A stretch of 64,000 bases of DNA from Schistosoma mansoni (Eukaryota > Platyhelminthes > Trematoda > Strigeidida > Schistosomatidae). The position numbers and the translations under genes were made by a program. Shown here in pieces: positions 11,420 to 24,296 of the stretch. Location of the stretch: assembly GCF_000237925.1 (NCBI RefSeq), contig NW_017386027.1, positions 1,240,001 through 1,304,000 of the forward strand. Reading direction: 5' to 3'. Within the stretch, counting starts at the first letter, position 1; every line of letters starts with the position of its first letter. Below the pieces are notes generated by a model, which saw only the letters and a list, made by a program, of their open reading frames with translations, did no database searches and had not been told where the DNA came from.

Positions 11420-12560
11420 GACTGTGATCAAGTCGCCTATGGTTCTTCGATATGACAATGGAAATAAGTTACTGTTCTCTGAACCTTTCCCAAAAGCGCA
11501 CTGTCTCCTTTTAGACAGGAACTAGCCGCTTGCATGCAGTAATCAAGTTTAGGGTGTAAAAATACCGTATACAAAGTCAAAAACGTTTTAGCGTAGACAT
11601 GACTAAAGGCTCTATGTATTGACCATAGGGCTCTAAAACCTTTGGCGGCCATTGAACGGCAGCGTGCGGTAGCTTTTAAGTTTTGGCTAACGATGACTCC
11701 TAAGTAATTGTGTGTCTGGACAACACTTAACTCAATGTTATTCATCATGTATGTATCTGTACCTTGATGATCAATATGCATCACAATACACTTGGAAGCA
11801 TTTATCAGCAAGTGCCAAGTTTGAGACCATTCAGATAATTTCTTTAGGTCCTTTTGAAGTTCTAAGCTATCACTTTTACTTCCTATCGATCTTTATATCT
11901 TGACATGGTGAGCATATAGCAAGACTGATGATGATAGGAGACAAAGATGGTTATTTACGTACAAGAGGAATAACACTGGCCCCCAAACTGTACCCTGAGG
12001 CACTCCGCTAGGCACAGTTTCCCAGCCAGAAAACTTGGAGTTCGCCCGTACTCTTTGTTGGCGCCCAACTAGGAAGTCTTTGATCCAGATTAATAGATTG
12101 CTGCCAAGCCCAACATTTCTTAACTTATATAACAGCCGGTTGTAAGGAACTTCGTCAAAATCTTTACTGAAGTCAATATAGGTCATGTCAATAGGTACAT
12201 TTTAGTCTTTAAGAGCACTCCAAATTTCACAGGCTACTAATAAGTTGGTAAGATGGGAAAACCTGTTCTAAAGCCATGCTCTTTATGAGGAAGAATCTGG
12301 TTTTCGTTGATACCCAATTAACTCCGCCTAAATAATGTTTTGTAAAATTTTAACAACCGTGCTAGTTAGGCTTACGGGTCGATAGTTCTCGGGTTTATGT
12401 TTCATAGCTGTTTTAAAGACAGGACTTGCTATGGAGTTCTTTCAATCTTTCGGTAATCAACCTTTGGTTACAGATAGATTAAAATACGTATTTAATGGAT
12501 TCTTGACAAAATTCGCTAGTTCTCTTAGTAACCTACTTGAACACCTGGGTTACCTGTTCC
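11420..12560 (-). mobile_element. CR1-like LINE relic, reverse transcriptase region
   Basis: The minus strand encodes in order KHKPENYRPVSLTSTVVKIL (about 12400-12340), TYIDFSKDFDEVPYNRLLYK (12186 down), SGVPQGTVWGPVLFLLYVN, then NASKCIVMHIDH...NYLGVIVSQNLK and a thumb-like region to about 11437. These are the conserved palm and downstream blocks of CR1/Jockey-type non-LTR reverse transcriptase. The catalytic YADD reads YAHH, and the frame is broken at least once (around 11890), so it is dead. Both ends are truncated. Confidence 0.85.
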
Positions 12561-12569
12561 TGTCATCTA

Positions 12570-14355
12570 GATATTTTAACGAGCCTTATGGAAAGTTTAC
12601 AACATTTCACTGTACGGGTTACAAAGAGACCCAATCAGAGATATCGTATTTACTGACAATGTTCACGCTGTCCAGTGTTTATGTAGGGGGGTACATGTGG
12701 ACTGAAGGGAAGGGTGTCTCTGCAGTATATACATCAATAAAATAGTTTGCCTGTGTTGATTTCTCCGGCTTATTCTTCACTAATATCCAGCTTCTTGAGA
12801 GTTTTCACTGGTGTAGCTGATACCACTTGTTCAGTCAAGGCGCTTCAACCACTGACAGCCCGATGAAAAAACAGAGTCGACCTCTGAGTTTATCTTGTCG
12901 CGGTTTTCGAACCTCCTTGCCGCATCTTCAGGGGTGGTCGGTTCTTGTGGGAGCGAAAACACAAGAAGTGCTAACATCTGTACCTTGTATAATAATTTGG
13001 GTGTTAACATGAAACTTTTGCAGCAGCAACATAGGTAATGACCATGGAGTGACGAACGAATGACACAGAGGAACTTCTGTTACGCTGAGTGATTTTTACT
13101 GTGATCAGAAAATCAAACTGTAAATGGTAAATGAGCCTCAGCTTCTTATTGAACAAAACACCTTAGACAGTTGTTCATTGCTCGGTTGATCTTATGTCAA
13201 CTTGAACAATATGATGATTTAAACGAAATTTACATGCCTCCCACTCTCGTGCATAGTCATCCTCTTAATCCACATTAGTGAATAACAGGAAAAGTATGTA
13301 AGGTGTGAGACTGAATCTCGGATACATACATTTCATACACTTCTTGCCTGAGACTAACAGTAAGGGGAATGAAGATGAAAAGGTAACTTTCCAACTCGCA
13401 ATACTATTCATAGCAAGAGCTAATCTAGCTCAAAACAGATAACGAGAAGTGCGGCAGAGGCAGGCACAACCAAATGCTGAGTGAATGACATTGATACACG
13501 AATACACACAAGGCGCATAAGCGTAAAAATACAGGGACATTAAAAGAGGGCGTTCATGTTTACAGAACGTCGAAATTTCTATAAAACCAACGTTATTATG
13601 GAGGTAAAAATGCCCCAACAGCCACATGCTGAGTTGTTCAAGTTTAATACTAAACACAATATTTTCAGCTGTAGTGTTGAAATTTGTTGTCCATGGATTT
13701 AAAATGTTCGTACCGTCAGTTTTGTTCATTCCTACTAAAGCTTCACCTTTTGGCGATAATCTCTCCATATTTCTGGCTCAGGTTTTGTATGATATTCTGT
13801 CCGATGATTTACCACCCGTAGTTGACACTTACAGTCATTGGGAATAGCCAGGGGGGTAATAATGATATTTGCTTTTATGATTATCATTTTAGACAATCCT
13901 AGTAAAAGTTGTTGACAAACCACGTTCATTGTACTACTGACTGAAATTTTAATTACTCCTGGACAAATCTCACTTCCTTGTCATCCTTTATTCTTCTGTT
14001 CTGGTATGGGATTCAGTAACAGCTATATAATATTTCGTTCTCACTTTGACGCGGAGACAATAGCTAATCCTGGCGTTAGTAATCAGTAAACTAACTCACA
14101 CTTATTGCTTGTTACGTACAATCTTGAATATATTTCCTGGCTTCCCGGGGAATTACCTTGCTGTGCTGATGGTTCCTAACCACACGATCATTAAAGCCGA
14201 ACATATAATTACTGAGACTTATATTGAACACATAACACTCAAAGAAGTTCAAAAGTGGTGAATGCGGGAACAAAGTAATGAACATTACACGGTTTGTCTT
14301 TGCAGGCATAGTCATTATGTGTAACTTATTCACTTCCATATCAGGTACATTGTTC
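12570..14355. other. No gene recognised
   Basis: Frames of 60-110 codons occur on both strands (for example 13430-13768 minus and 13626-13847 plus) but overlap each other and show no family signature or splice framework. Confidence 0.4.
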
Positions 14356-14359
14356 TGTC

Positions 14360-14495
14360 CCCATCCAAAACATGTTCTCCCGAAGTGCCCAACAAGATAT
14401 TGCTGATTTTACTATGAGACGAGTCGCAGCAAACTATGATATGACTTCCACGTCAGATCTTGTAGATTAAGTAGTTAGATCACGACAAATCTACA
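14360..14495 (-). repeat. Unclassified repeat, inverted partner of 20878-21020
   Basis: The reverse complement aligns with 20878-21020 over about 135 bases. Shared blocks include GTAGATTTGTC, CATATCATAGT/CACATCATAGT, CGACTCGTC and GCACTTC-GAAGAACA. Identity looks to be about 70 percent by eye, so it is an old repeat. Family unknown. Confidence 0.5.
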
Positions 14496-14499
14496 ATTA

Positions 14500-17400
14500 C
14501 GGGATTAGGTCTGTCATTCTAGTATCCAAGGTAAGTTTACTGATATTGAAGATTATAGTTCCCCAAATCTCAAGATCGCGCACTTCTGCCGATTCCTCCT
14601 GTCTTAAAGTTTGGGATGAACAGGACTCTAGAAATTCTGTGTTGTTCGTATCGTTTAGATCTTCTTAGGGCTAAAGACACTCTTGTCACATGCTAAATTA
14701 GAGTCCACTCATTTATCACTCTACAAGAAGTTGTTATCGGTCGATAAGATAGCGTTGCTTGGCCCCCAAACCACCTTTTCCTTTCAAGGTCGTTATTTTA
14801 ACAAACGAAAACATGAAGATTTAGATAGTGTATTTACCAAAGGTCAGCCCTTGATTTTCATCATCAACAGTTAATGACTTAATCACCAAAAATAGGTATT
14901 GTAGCTGTAAATAATTCCCCAAAATCAATAACTTTCTAAGTGTTCGACATTGGATGCTGACCATGTTGTTTAAGTGGACTTGTTTAGCTGAAGGCTTTCG
15001 GTCATGAATCCGCACCAGATCACGTTGCAACACGGCGTGGGACACAGCTCCTACGTTTCATTAGCCAGCTTATAGTAAAGGTTCCTCGATATATTGGTAA
15101 CGAATCAAATATATATTTCCTGCCTCTTCTCGTCTGACTTCTGATTTCTATCTGACTGGGAACGATCGAATATAGAAGGTGCTACTGGTAGCTAGTTGTA
15201 AAACTAGAAAATCCGTGGTATCCTCAGTATCTTAAGCTCTAAAATGAGTGATCCTCGATCCTCATTCATATGTACCTTTGTCAAAACGGCCAATCTGTTA
15301 ATCCGAGTTTTCAAAGTATTGTCCTTAGAAATTCGGAACTAAGATTGTAAAAGATGGTACACTCCCATTCAACATTAGATGTTATATGAGTGAGAATGAA
15401 AACTTGCTGCTGATCATACAAATAATTTATCTGTCCAGGACAAAATCATTAGACGTAAAAGTCGGACTGATAAAAATCAGTGTCAGGGTTGCTGTTTTTG
15501 AAAGTGGAGGGACTTAAAGTGAACGTTCTGGACCTAAAGTAGATTGAGGGATTCAGATGGTTTATATAAAGGTGAGTGTTATAATTGTATTTTTGCTAAT
15601 AAACGACCCAGCTATTCCTATTGCTTAGTATTCTTATACGATGACACTCGACAAGACCCCAAAATCAGAACACGTTGAACAGGAATGAAATTGTATTCAA
15701 AATAATAATAATAATAGGTGAACAGCAATCAGCAATCAGCAATCAATAGTTTAAATATCGTTCATATATTTATAGTATATGCATAAGAAGATTATAGATT
15801 TTTCTGCAATAATATGCCCGGGCTGATCGGTTTAAAATTAACCAATCAGCGCGCAGCAACACCATCATGCATAAAACATGCTTAATCCAATCTATATCCC
15901 ACTAACAGTGAGTGAAGCCATTAGGAACTTCTTCCTGTCCTCTGGTCTAGTTATTAGGTGCAGAGCAAAACTGTCTAGGAACCAGTACACCTCCTGGATA
16001 TGCCCAGCTACTTCGTGTAACATTGAACTCGAATGTTTGAGTTTGGCTGTAAAACATTTGGCATTGCAGAGAGAAACTATTCCACTATCAGACCAATAGT
16101 CTTACATGCGCACTCTGACCTATGACAGTAGAAGCGAAAATTATCACAATGAGAAAACTCAACAGTAAATTTTCAAGACCAAGTTCATCTGCTATCGAAA
16201 GGTACACGTGAATTCGAAATAGTCTGACAAAAATCCACTAATCTCAGTTGGTCTAGAACTTCGAAGCGACACAAGCAAGAACTCCAGTTCAAAGTACTCG
16301 ATATGAAATTACATTTTGTTGCTATAACAGATTAAAACAAAACATAAAATATTTAAATGTGTGGTGGATCTATTAGTTATTCACCACAGAAAGGGATCGA
16401 ACATAAGACGGACGGAACACATCATACAGTGAGCGATAAACTACAATGCGTGCCAAAACAGAGCATTAAAGGTTGTTGTGAAGATCCAGAATATTTCTCG
16501 AAAAAGAGCTCTGAAAACGCTGAGGAACATCTTATCCGATCAGCATTTAATACACGTTTCTCCAGAAACATCTAGTAAGTGGAAAGCACATGTCACATTT
16601 CTAGTTGGTTGAGTATCTATATTATTACTATGTTTAGTGGCTTTCTGGAATTTTCAGGAGGCTCAAAGCCATCCAGAATGCTGTAAATACCTTAGATTTT
16701 CTGTACATGAACTAACTTCGGAGTGAAGCGTCTCTTCCATATTTCGTGCCTTTCCTCTCGTGTTCAAGTTGCTGTGTAGATTTATCCCAGGGGTTACTAG
16801 AATAGTTTAGGAAACCGAATTTAGAGTGCAATTGAACAACCTATCAGGGAAATATTAAGTTCGTCAACACCCTCTGTCTTTTATCTCTTCCCATCAACCC
16901 TCTTTTTTGTATTGCTTCATACTGTTTACTATAATTGAGCAAACAGTTGTATTCCCAGCAAATTATACGCGTATGTTGCAACACAAGCTTATCATGTAAT
17001 ATTCTAAAATATTTACATATACTTACAATATTTATTGCATTTATTATTATTACCAATTTCTCTCAATCCTTGTAGCAGTTAATCGCAAGTGTGTTAGGCC
17101 GTTTAATCCTTGTTTAAAGACAACGGTTTTCATATCGTTTGCTATTGCTTCAGTTTTTGCTTGCTAACAAATTGTTACCAAGATAGCTATTACCCATCAT
17201 TGCACTATTGTGCGTCACAATTATTCCTTATGCTATTTTTGCAGGAAGCTCCCCTCATTTCAGACCTAAAAACATGGAAGGTGCCACAGTAATTCAAAAG
17301 TTGAGATTTGTAACCAATTTGTGTCTAATGTTCGAGAAAGAGCCACTTTTCATACAAATTGCTGTTTTGTGAACTTTGGTTTCGCATGTATCGCACCTAT

Positions 17401-18980
17401 GTCATCAGGCACTTCGGTGGATTTAACAGGTCATCGACTACGAACGAACAGCTTCTCCTGATTTTACTATACCGTTTTGCGGTATAGACGCCTGCGGAGT
17501 CACCTACTTAAGAACCGTCTACTTCTCATCAAACAGCACTCAAGCTCATTCGAAAATGTGATAATGAATAGCTATGAAGTAATATAATTGCTTACCTTCA
17601 TTAACAACCCAAAAAATAATTATCACGCACTAAGTTTAGATACTTTTGCTTTCTTTGTTCCGTTTTTGTAGTCCATTTAGTTTCCATTTTACGATTATCC
17701 TCCTTTTGAATATACTCAGAGCTTTGTCTACGTCTAAAGTTCCGTTTTGTGGACAGACATAAGTCACGAGCCGAACGAATACAGAATAGTAGCCCCGAAT
17801 ACGCAATCTGAATCGGATTTTCAGATGCCAAATGTCACTCCAAGTAGTCTCATTTGAGGTTCGCGTGCTGCTTCAGAACTGGCATTGCAGGGGCTCGGAA
17901 GTGTGTCTGAGAAGTCCAGTTATCTAGGGATGCCACAAGTTTTCGGAGTTTGACAACGCTTTTACACGTAACATTTTTATAGCCGAAAAGTGCCAACTCA
18001 GCCAAATCGGAAGTCAGAAAACGAAGATGCTCAAAAGTATATTTGAAGTGCTATCGATGGATCGAGATTTTAATCTAAGCTGGCCAACGACTGTAGGAGA
18101 TCTGTTCCAACTCATGATCTGATGTGGGTACGTAACCAAGCGCCTTCAACTAGAGGAGCCAATTAAAATCGAAGCGGTCAGCATCAAATTCCAAAGACTT
18201 ACAGAGCTATCGATTTTGTTAGTTTATTCAGCGCCACAGCTAACTCCTCCTTTATTAGGTGTTGATTACCCTAAGACGCGACCAGCAAGAAGTTCAAACC
18301 CAACGAGCTTGTCGTTGGTAAACACCGTCCTGATAGCTTTCTTTGTTCAACAACAACTGGTCATCTTTCTCTGATATAAGGTGCCATCTGGTACAATCTA
18401 GCAATAAAGAAAAATATACAAAGAAAATTTTCATTCATCGAAATCTTCGGTTCTTTTTATTTACTGAAAATAAACCGTAAGTTCATGTTTAAATACTTAC
18501 GTAGCGCGTAAGGACACAAAATGTGTGAAAAAGAATAAAAGTGATATACATGCACATTGCTAACGCGTGATCGCATAAAAGCAATTTTCGCGCGGTGAAT
18601 TTTCGGAAAAAATGTACACACAAATCATAAAAAGCAATGTTTGATTTTGTTTCTTGACATAACAAGCAAACAAATGTGATACAAGAAAATGTAATTCAGT
18701 GTTCTACGTACATTAAACGTTTAAGTGTCCTCTGGACCTTACCATTATTCCGAAGCGCGTGATTTCGGGTCAGTTGTCAGATATAAACCAAGTTTCTTCG
18801 TGATGGTTGATTATTCCTTGAAGATATCGCAGATATGAGGCTCGAGTAGTTCGAGTGCAATGGAGAAGATTAAATCTGTCATGCTGATTTTGGAGGAGAG
18901 ACTGTTCCACAATAATACATACTTGATGATGAGGAAGTTTTCCCGAGTGTTCGACCTGTACTTCTCAACTTTGACTGTAG
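14500..18980. other. Long stretch with no recognised gene
   Basis: Nothing here has the coding signature of a known protein or a splice-supported exon. It holds a short ATA/TAA microsatellite near 15703-15716 and an imperfect triple of CAGCAATCAG-like units near 15724-15745. Frames such as 16357-16575 (plus) and 17601-17831 (minus) are open for 70-76 codons, but I recognise neither and do not call them. Confidence 0.4.
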
Positions 18981-18984
18981 ATGT

Positions 18985-19262
18985 TTATCTCGAGGGTCAA
19001 AGGATCCTAAGGAAACATATGGCGTATAAACCAATTATTGGTCACCGGCTACAATGAAACTGCATCTTATAACGTTACTTCGATGCCTTGTGCATCAGAC
19101 CTTTAGGTTGAGGGCCCGGGATGTGGCCCCTGAATTAAACCACCTGCTCCGGTTTGGGTGCCCGGACAATATCCCAGCCCTCACACAAATCGAGCGATTT
19201 ATGTGGCGCATATATATTCGGTGCCTGCTTGTACCTATGTTTATGAATTTATATAGTAATAA
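18985..19262 (+). repeat. A repeat, 3' half
   Basis: Matches the second half of the A repeat from GATCCTAAGGAAACATATGG to the GTACCTATGTTTATGAATTTA end. More diverged than most copies. Confidence 0.75.
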
Positions 19263-19299
19263 TAATGTATGTGGAACTCGGGTAAGAACGATATTACAA

Positions 19300-20200
19300 G
19301 TGGAGTAAGTCAGATCCTTGATGAGCTTGAAGTAGAGAATCAAATCGAACCTAAGTCTTCTTTTGCGGAGAGGTTCAAGTCCTAGGAAGTGGCATCGGGA
19401 AAGATAGTCAATGAGTAAATCAGTTTTAAGCATACTGTGAGTGAAATCCCGTGTACACCAGGGTCAGTAATTGATTTGAGTTTGGACAGCATGTTATCAC
19501 TGAGTGTTAGTTTTATTTTAAAAGATGCGTCTCAAATATATAGTCAGCTACACCTCTCTGTATTAAGTTCATGCTGGATTGTTTTGATAGTGTTAATTTG
19601 ACAGATGACTTTAAAGTCGTCAGCGTAAAAGTAGGTCTCACCTGTGTTGAAGCTTCTGCATATATCGTTGATGCAGACTGTAAAAAGCAATGGACCCCAG
19701 ACACTACCGTGCACAGTACCAATGGTTATTGGTCGAGATGTAGATGTCGTGGAGTTAATTTTAGTTATTTGATATCTGTTCGTGAGAAAAGACTTAATCC
19801 GTTGCAATAAGGGGGTGGTAACTCCGACTGACTGAAATCTGTTGATTAGGAGGTTATGGGGTACTTTGTCAAAAACCTCTATGATATCGAAATATATTTT
19901 ACAACCACTAGTTTCTTTTGGTCACGTATGCGAGTAACCTCGTTAATGAAGTTTGTAGACGCCTATAAAATTGTAAATTCAGCTTCGTTCTCTTTCGGGG
20001 CCTCACAAATCGCAACTTTACAATTTTTAGGTCTTTTTAGCCAGTCAATGAGTAAATCAGTTCTAAGCATACTGAGAGTGAAATCCCGTTGTATTCCTTC
20101 CACTTTTAGTATATTGGATAGACGTAAGTTGGGAAATAAAGACGAACACCATTCAACGGTAGGTCGAAAATAACAAACTACATAACGCCCAGCCCCCAAA
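19300..20200 (-). mobile_element. CR1-like LINE relic
   Basis: The minus strand encodes IKSFLTNRYQITKINSTTST, then GSVWGPLLFTVCINDICRSF, then YFYADDFKVICQINTIKT (19807 down to about 19600). These are the SGVPQGSV-GPLLF and YADD blocks of a non-LTR reverse transcriptase, and the YADD is retained here. The 5' part continues to about 20199. A 55-base segment (CAATGAGTAAATCAGTT onward) occurs at both about 19400 and 20046, pointing to an internal duplication. Fragmentary and broken. Confidence 0.75.
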
Positions 20201-20877
20201 AAGTAGTCGAGAAAGACTGATCACAGTGACATGTCAGTTATCTTTCATAGAATCAAAGAGAGTGAAAGCTCAGAACCTAGAACTCGTTTTGAGCATGACA
20301 CTGGGTTAATAAAACAGCTGAGGTTGTTCTCCTACGCTCACTACTGAGACTTATGTTTCCAATTTCATGTTGAATTCGCTATTCTACTAAGATAACATGC
20401 TAGCTCGGACTTTCACATTAGGACCTAGTGGTTGGCATCAGATGAAAAAAAGAGGGTTGGTGAAAAAAGGCGATAAAGGGTATAGTTATTAGCGTATTTT
20501 AATAATGTACTCTCTTTCTATGCAATCTGAACTGTAAGAAAACTACAACGATTTAACCGTTTCGCAGTTGCAGGAATAATATTCAGTAACAATGTAATAC
20601 AGTTTACGTCTGCTTTCTCAAAATGTTGTCGGAAAAACGGAATAAGTTATGTCCGAGCACCTCCATTAATTCCTAAATCCAAGAGCTGTCTAGAACGCTT
20701 TGCTCTGCAAAAATCAAAATGAGAGGGGATCACGAAAGAGATTTGCTTAAAGATTTTGCTCTCTATCGTTCTACATTAAATCCTCCGACAATTAAATAGA
20801 TCTTTTTGAATTATAGTCTAGTTTGACATTAGTACATTTATGTTTGCCATTCTTATGATAGATTTGATCCAAAAATC

Positions 20878-21020
20878 GTAGATTTGTCATGGTGTGACTA
20901 CGTAATTTACGAGATCATACGTGAAAGTCACATCATAGTCTACAGTGACTCGTCCTACCGTGACAATCACTGATATGACATTTTGCACTTCTGAAGAACA
21001 CACTTGGGCTGGGAAGAGAG
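20878..21020 (+). repeat. Unclassified repeat, inverted partner of 14360-14495
   Basis: See the partner entry. In this orientation it begins GTAGATTTGTCATGG. It lies about 6.4 kb from its inverted copy. Confidence 0.5.
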
Positions 21021-21024
21021 TAAT

Positions 21025-22100
21025 ATGTTTAACAAAAAAAGCAAGAGGTCACAGAGTGATCACGCCTGCATGACCGAGCCATACCATGTCGATTGGTTGT
21101 TCTATCGTTCACTATTTTCGACCTTCCCTCCGTGATAAATTTTATTGGTTATCTTATGTTCAGCTTCAAAGACCATGTGGCTAAGAATCGATATTGCTAC
21201 AGTCCTTCCAGAAGGAGCTTTACGTGGTAGAAAAGTGCGAACACATCTCGGTGACATCCTCCCGATGTCAGCTCGGTGTAGAACCAACTCAGTCGACGTC
21301 ATGGGGTATAACGATGATTGTTCACTGCAGGTCGAAAAGTACTTACTATGGACATTCTACATCGATAACTGATCGGATCACTCAAAAGAAATAGAATCTG
21401 GTTTACAAGGTGTCAATTGGTTCGGAAGTTTGGGTGCGTCATGCTAACTGATTGAAAACAACTTCGACCAAACAAAGGGACCCGACATAGAATACCTCGC
21501 GTTATTCTGCTGGACACCTTTTAAATCAAAACCCCTGAAACATACAAGCTAGTCTATGCAAGCGATGAGTGACACCACTCCTTTATTGCCTAGAAGGTGG
21601 AACAATCAAAAACACATACCAGTCACGCGGTTGCGGGTGGACCTTAACACCAGATCCTACGAAACTGCTCAAAAGGTTGGTGTTAGTAGGATATAAACTT
21701 GGCTACGGAATATTCTGTGCAGAGTTGTGTTTAGACACTCAGACAGACCACTTCTTAGCCAATCAGCGCTTGCGGATACCTAACAAACACTCTAGAATTT
21801 TATTGTGTATGATTACCAATATACTAACGTTTTTCTTCCCGTGATTCGTACTTCTACTAGACCTTGTTTATTTGGAATATAACTATGTTTATACTCAAAC
21901 GTGTTCTGATTTGGGATGTAGAAAATACTAAGCAATAAGAGTAGCTCGGTCGTCATAAAAAAGTCATTACACCTATATGTACGCATAACTAATTCCTTAT
22001 CACTCGTTAATCGAGTTTTTCTTGTTCTCCTCACAACCATTTAAACTAATAGTCGGTAACGTATGATTTTGCAAGATAAAGCTAATTTTAAAACAGTAAA
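21025..22100. other. No gene recognised
   Basis: Overlapping short frames on both strands at 21100-21400 and a 91-codon plus frame at 21569-21844 have no recognisable family. Confidence 0.4.
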
Positions 22101-22104
22101 TGAA

Positions 22105-22275
22105 ATATATAGAGTTGAGATCATGAGTCAATTGAAGCTAGATCACCATGGAAAACCTGGAAGCACTGGACGGCCGTTTCGTCCTATTATGGGACTCCTC
22201 AGCAGTGCGCATCCACGAACCCACTCTCGCGGGATTCGAACCCAGGACCTACCAGTTTCGAGCCGAAGTAAATGA
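22105..22275 (-). repeat. H2 hammerhead SINE, core intact
   Basis: The minus strand runs from a box-B-like GGTCCTGGGTTCGAATC through GCACTGCTGAGGAGTCCCAT, GGACGAAACGGCC and GTCCAGTGC to CCAGGTTTTCCATGG and the 3' end. The strand GCACTG before the core pairs perfectly with CAGTGC just after the GTC cleavage triplet, giving hammerhead stem I. Stem III (ACGG/CCGT) is only four pairs with essentially no loop, as in Sm-alpha ribozymes. This is one of the best-preserved ribozymes in the window. Confidence 0.8.
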
Positions 22276-22601
22276 AATACTCAATTTTCTATTCATTTAC
22301 ATAATCAAAAACTTACAATATTTTAAAATTTATCTGCGAAAACTCACCACCACCCAGCTGCTATACAGTATGCCTGATATAAGAATGATCATGAAATACT
22401 GTCAGTAGTGTAAACACTATAGCTTCGCCGCCTCACACCGACGTTGTGAAAATGCATCCAGCTACACTGAGTTAACGACAAGGTGACACGTCAGGGAAAA
22501 TAAAAGGTTTTTATCTTACACAAGAAAATTGCAGAGTATTTTTCGGACACATAAGCTACAACAATGTTTCACCAGAAAAAATTGATCTTGCATGACATTA
22601 G

Positions 22602-23118
22602 TGTTATGCCGCGATAAGGATAATCAACAGTAACTTTGGGGTCTATTTATGAATCCATACTATGCATATATTGTTTATCATATAATTGCTAAATAACTAA
22701 ACTATTCACATTCATGTCCCTTTTATTGTAAGCTTTATTTTGACCTACAGACTATTATTATACGATTTACCATTACTCGGTTATACCCACTCTATTAATT
22801 ATTCTTCCCCCTATTCACAGCCACATTTGGTCAAATCTTGTACAAATGTGTATTTTCTATTTTATGGTAGGATGTGGTCAGTTTGTTTAGTATATAAACT
22901 CATCATGTTGGGGAATAATGATTCATATTGCAGAGGTTGTTATTGGTGTTTTGGACTTAACTGGCTGGGCTAGGCAGAAAGCAGGACTGATAAGTACTCA
23001 AGACTACTCATACGGTTTTTCGAGTAACATTGCTCTGATCGATAATTTGCTGCTCTCTGATTGGCGGTCTTATCACGTCATACATTAACTGGGCACCACT
23101 CGGCCGCAAGTAATAACA
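22602..23118 (+). mobile_element. LTR of a Ty3/Gypsy-like retrotransposon fossil
   Basis: A 517-base unit bounded by TGTTAT and ATAACA, the short inverted ends typical of LTRs. A TATATAAA lies inside at about 22890. Immediately after it comes TTGGCGACGGG, which resembles primer-binding sites that follow the 5' LTR in many invertebrate Ty3/Gypsy elements. I found no second LTR downstream, so the element is incomplete. The family assignment rests on layout only. Confidence 0.55.
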
Positions 23119-23640
23119 ATTGGCGACGGGATTAATAAAAAAGTCAACCTTCAATTAGTCGAGAATCAGGTAAATATTTCGTGCAATCAGCATCCAGAAT
23201 TGTCGTCTCTATCCTTGGAGAACATTGGTCATTAATCATATTGTAAAGAATGACTCTCCCTTCCGATCGATTACAGCTGCTGTTCTGCGACACTTGGAGT
23301 TCGTGGTCAATTTACGCACGCAGCTGCTGAATCACCAATGCTTTGCATATGCGTCGGAAGTGGATGGCTTAATCTCTGAATTGCACACAGAGCTGGAAAA
23401 TGATCGCAACTTCCATGAATCCTCGACAAACCGTAATCTAAACGAAACAGAAGTCACTCAAGATACGCCCAGTGGTCCATTACTGTCCAATTAAGAAACA
23501 TGCCCGGCAGTGGATCCAAACCCCACTATCCCCGAAACAGCATGTGCGGACAGTGACGTTTCTAGCTCACATAATGACGACGGTTTCTGGGTGTCACTGT
23601 GATTTTAGAAACAATTTATATTTCTAATTATTTGATGAAT
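23119..23640 (+). mobile_element. Leader and start of internal region of the LTR fossil
   Basis: Follows the LTR directly: a primer-binding-like site, a leader, then an open stretch (from about 23191) in the position where gag would begin. I recognise no capsid or nucleocapsid motif. The internal region is far too short for a whole element and no 3' LTR is seen, so this is a truncated, broken fossil. Alternatively the open stretch could be an exon of an unknown host gene. Confidence 0.4.
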
Positions 23641-23878
23641 TCATTCCTGGTATCCATATACGTGCTTCATAAGGCTGAAATATACACCTATTTTTAAGGT
23701 CATAAACGCTACACAACTCCATTATGAAGCTGTAAATAAATCTTTTAAGTAAATTCATTATTTATTCGAAGTAGGTTTTCAGTCGCCAATTGATCATCGT
23801 TTTATCTTATGCAAAAAGACAAGAAGCACATTATTTATGAAATTACCAATAATTATTAAATCAAGAAAAAAATAACAG

Positions 23879-24296
23879 ATGCCTAGTATGACCGAGAGTG
23901 AGGAGAGTCAGCTCTCCCTCTTCAAATGCTCTCACATAGCCACGCGTATACAGCCACTGACAAGGAAGTCCTACTCACTGCCTTCTCGCGACAGGAGTGT
24001 TGTTTGCGAAATTGCGAGGATGAAAAGTGAATGTCCGGCGCTTTAACCAGGCCGGTGGACACGGAGGGTTCACCTAGAGGAGTCGGGAAACCCTTATTCC
24101 AAACGAATGATGGACATGGACTCCAGGATCCTAAGGAAACAAATGGCGTACGAACCTATTGTTGGTCACCGACTACCATGTGACTGCATCTCCTAACGTT
24201 GCTCCACTGCCCTTGTGGATCACACGTTTATTCGAAGGCGCGAAGTGCGGCCCCGTAATTAAACCACCTGCTTCGGTCTGGGCACCCAGACAGTAT
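23879..24296 (+). repeat. A repeat, 3' truncated
   Basis: Runs from CCGAGAGTGAGGAGAGTC to CTTCGGTCTGGGCACCC, where the sequence switches directly into a minus-strand RTE-1 fragment. It lacks the AAATAAAT end. Confidence 0.8.

Noticed and set aside
12431-12745. 104-codon plus frame
   Set aside because: It overlaps the 5' part of the minus-strand CR1 relic and has no family signature.
13430-13847. Overlapping frames on both strands (112 and 73 codons)
   Set aside because: They overlap in opposite strands with no homology or splice support. Most likely chance frames.
16357-16575. 72-codon plus frame starting MCGGSISYSPQ
   Set aside because: Composition is protein-like, but I recognise no family and see no convincing splice sites. 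Not enough to call a gene.
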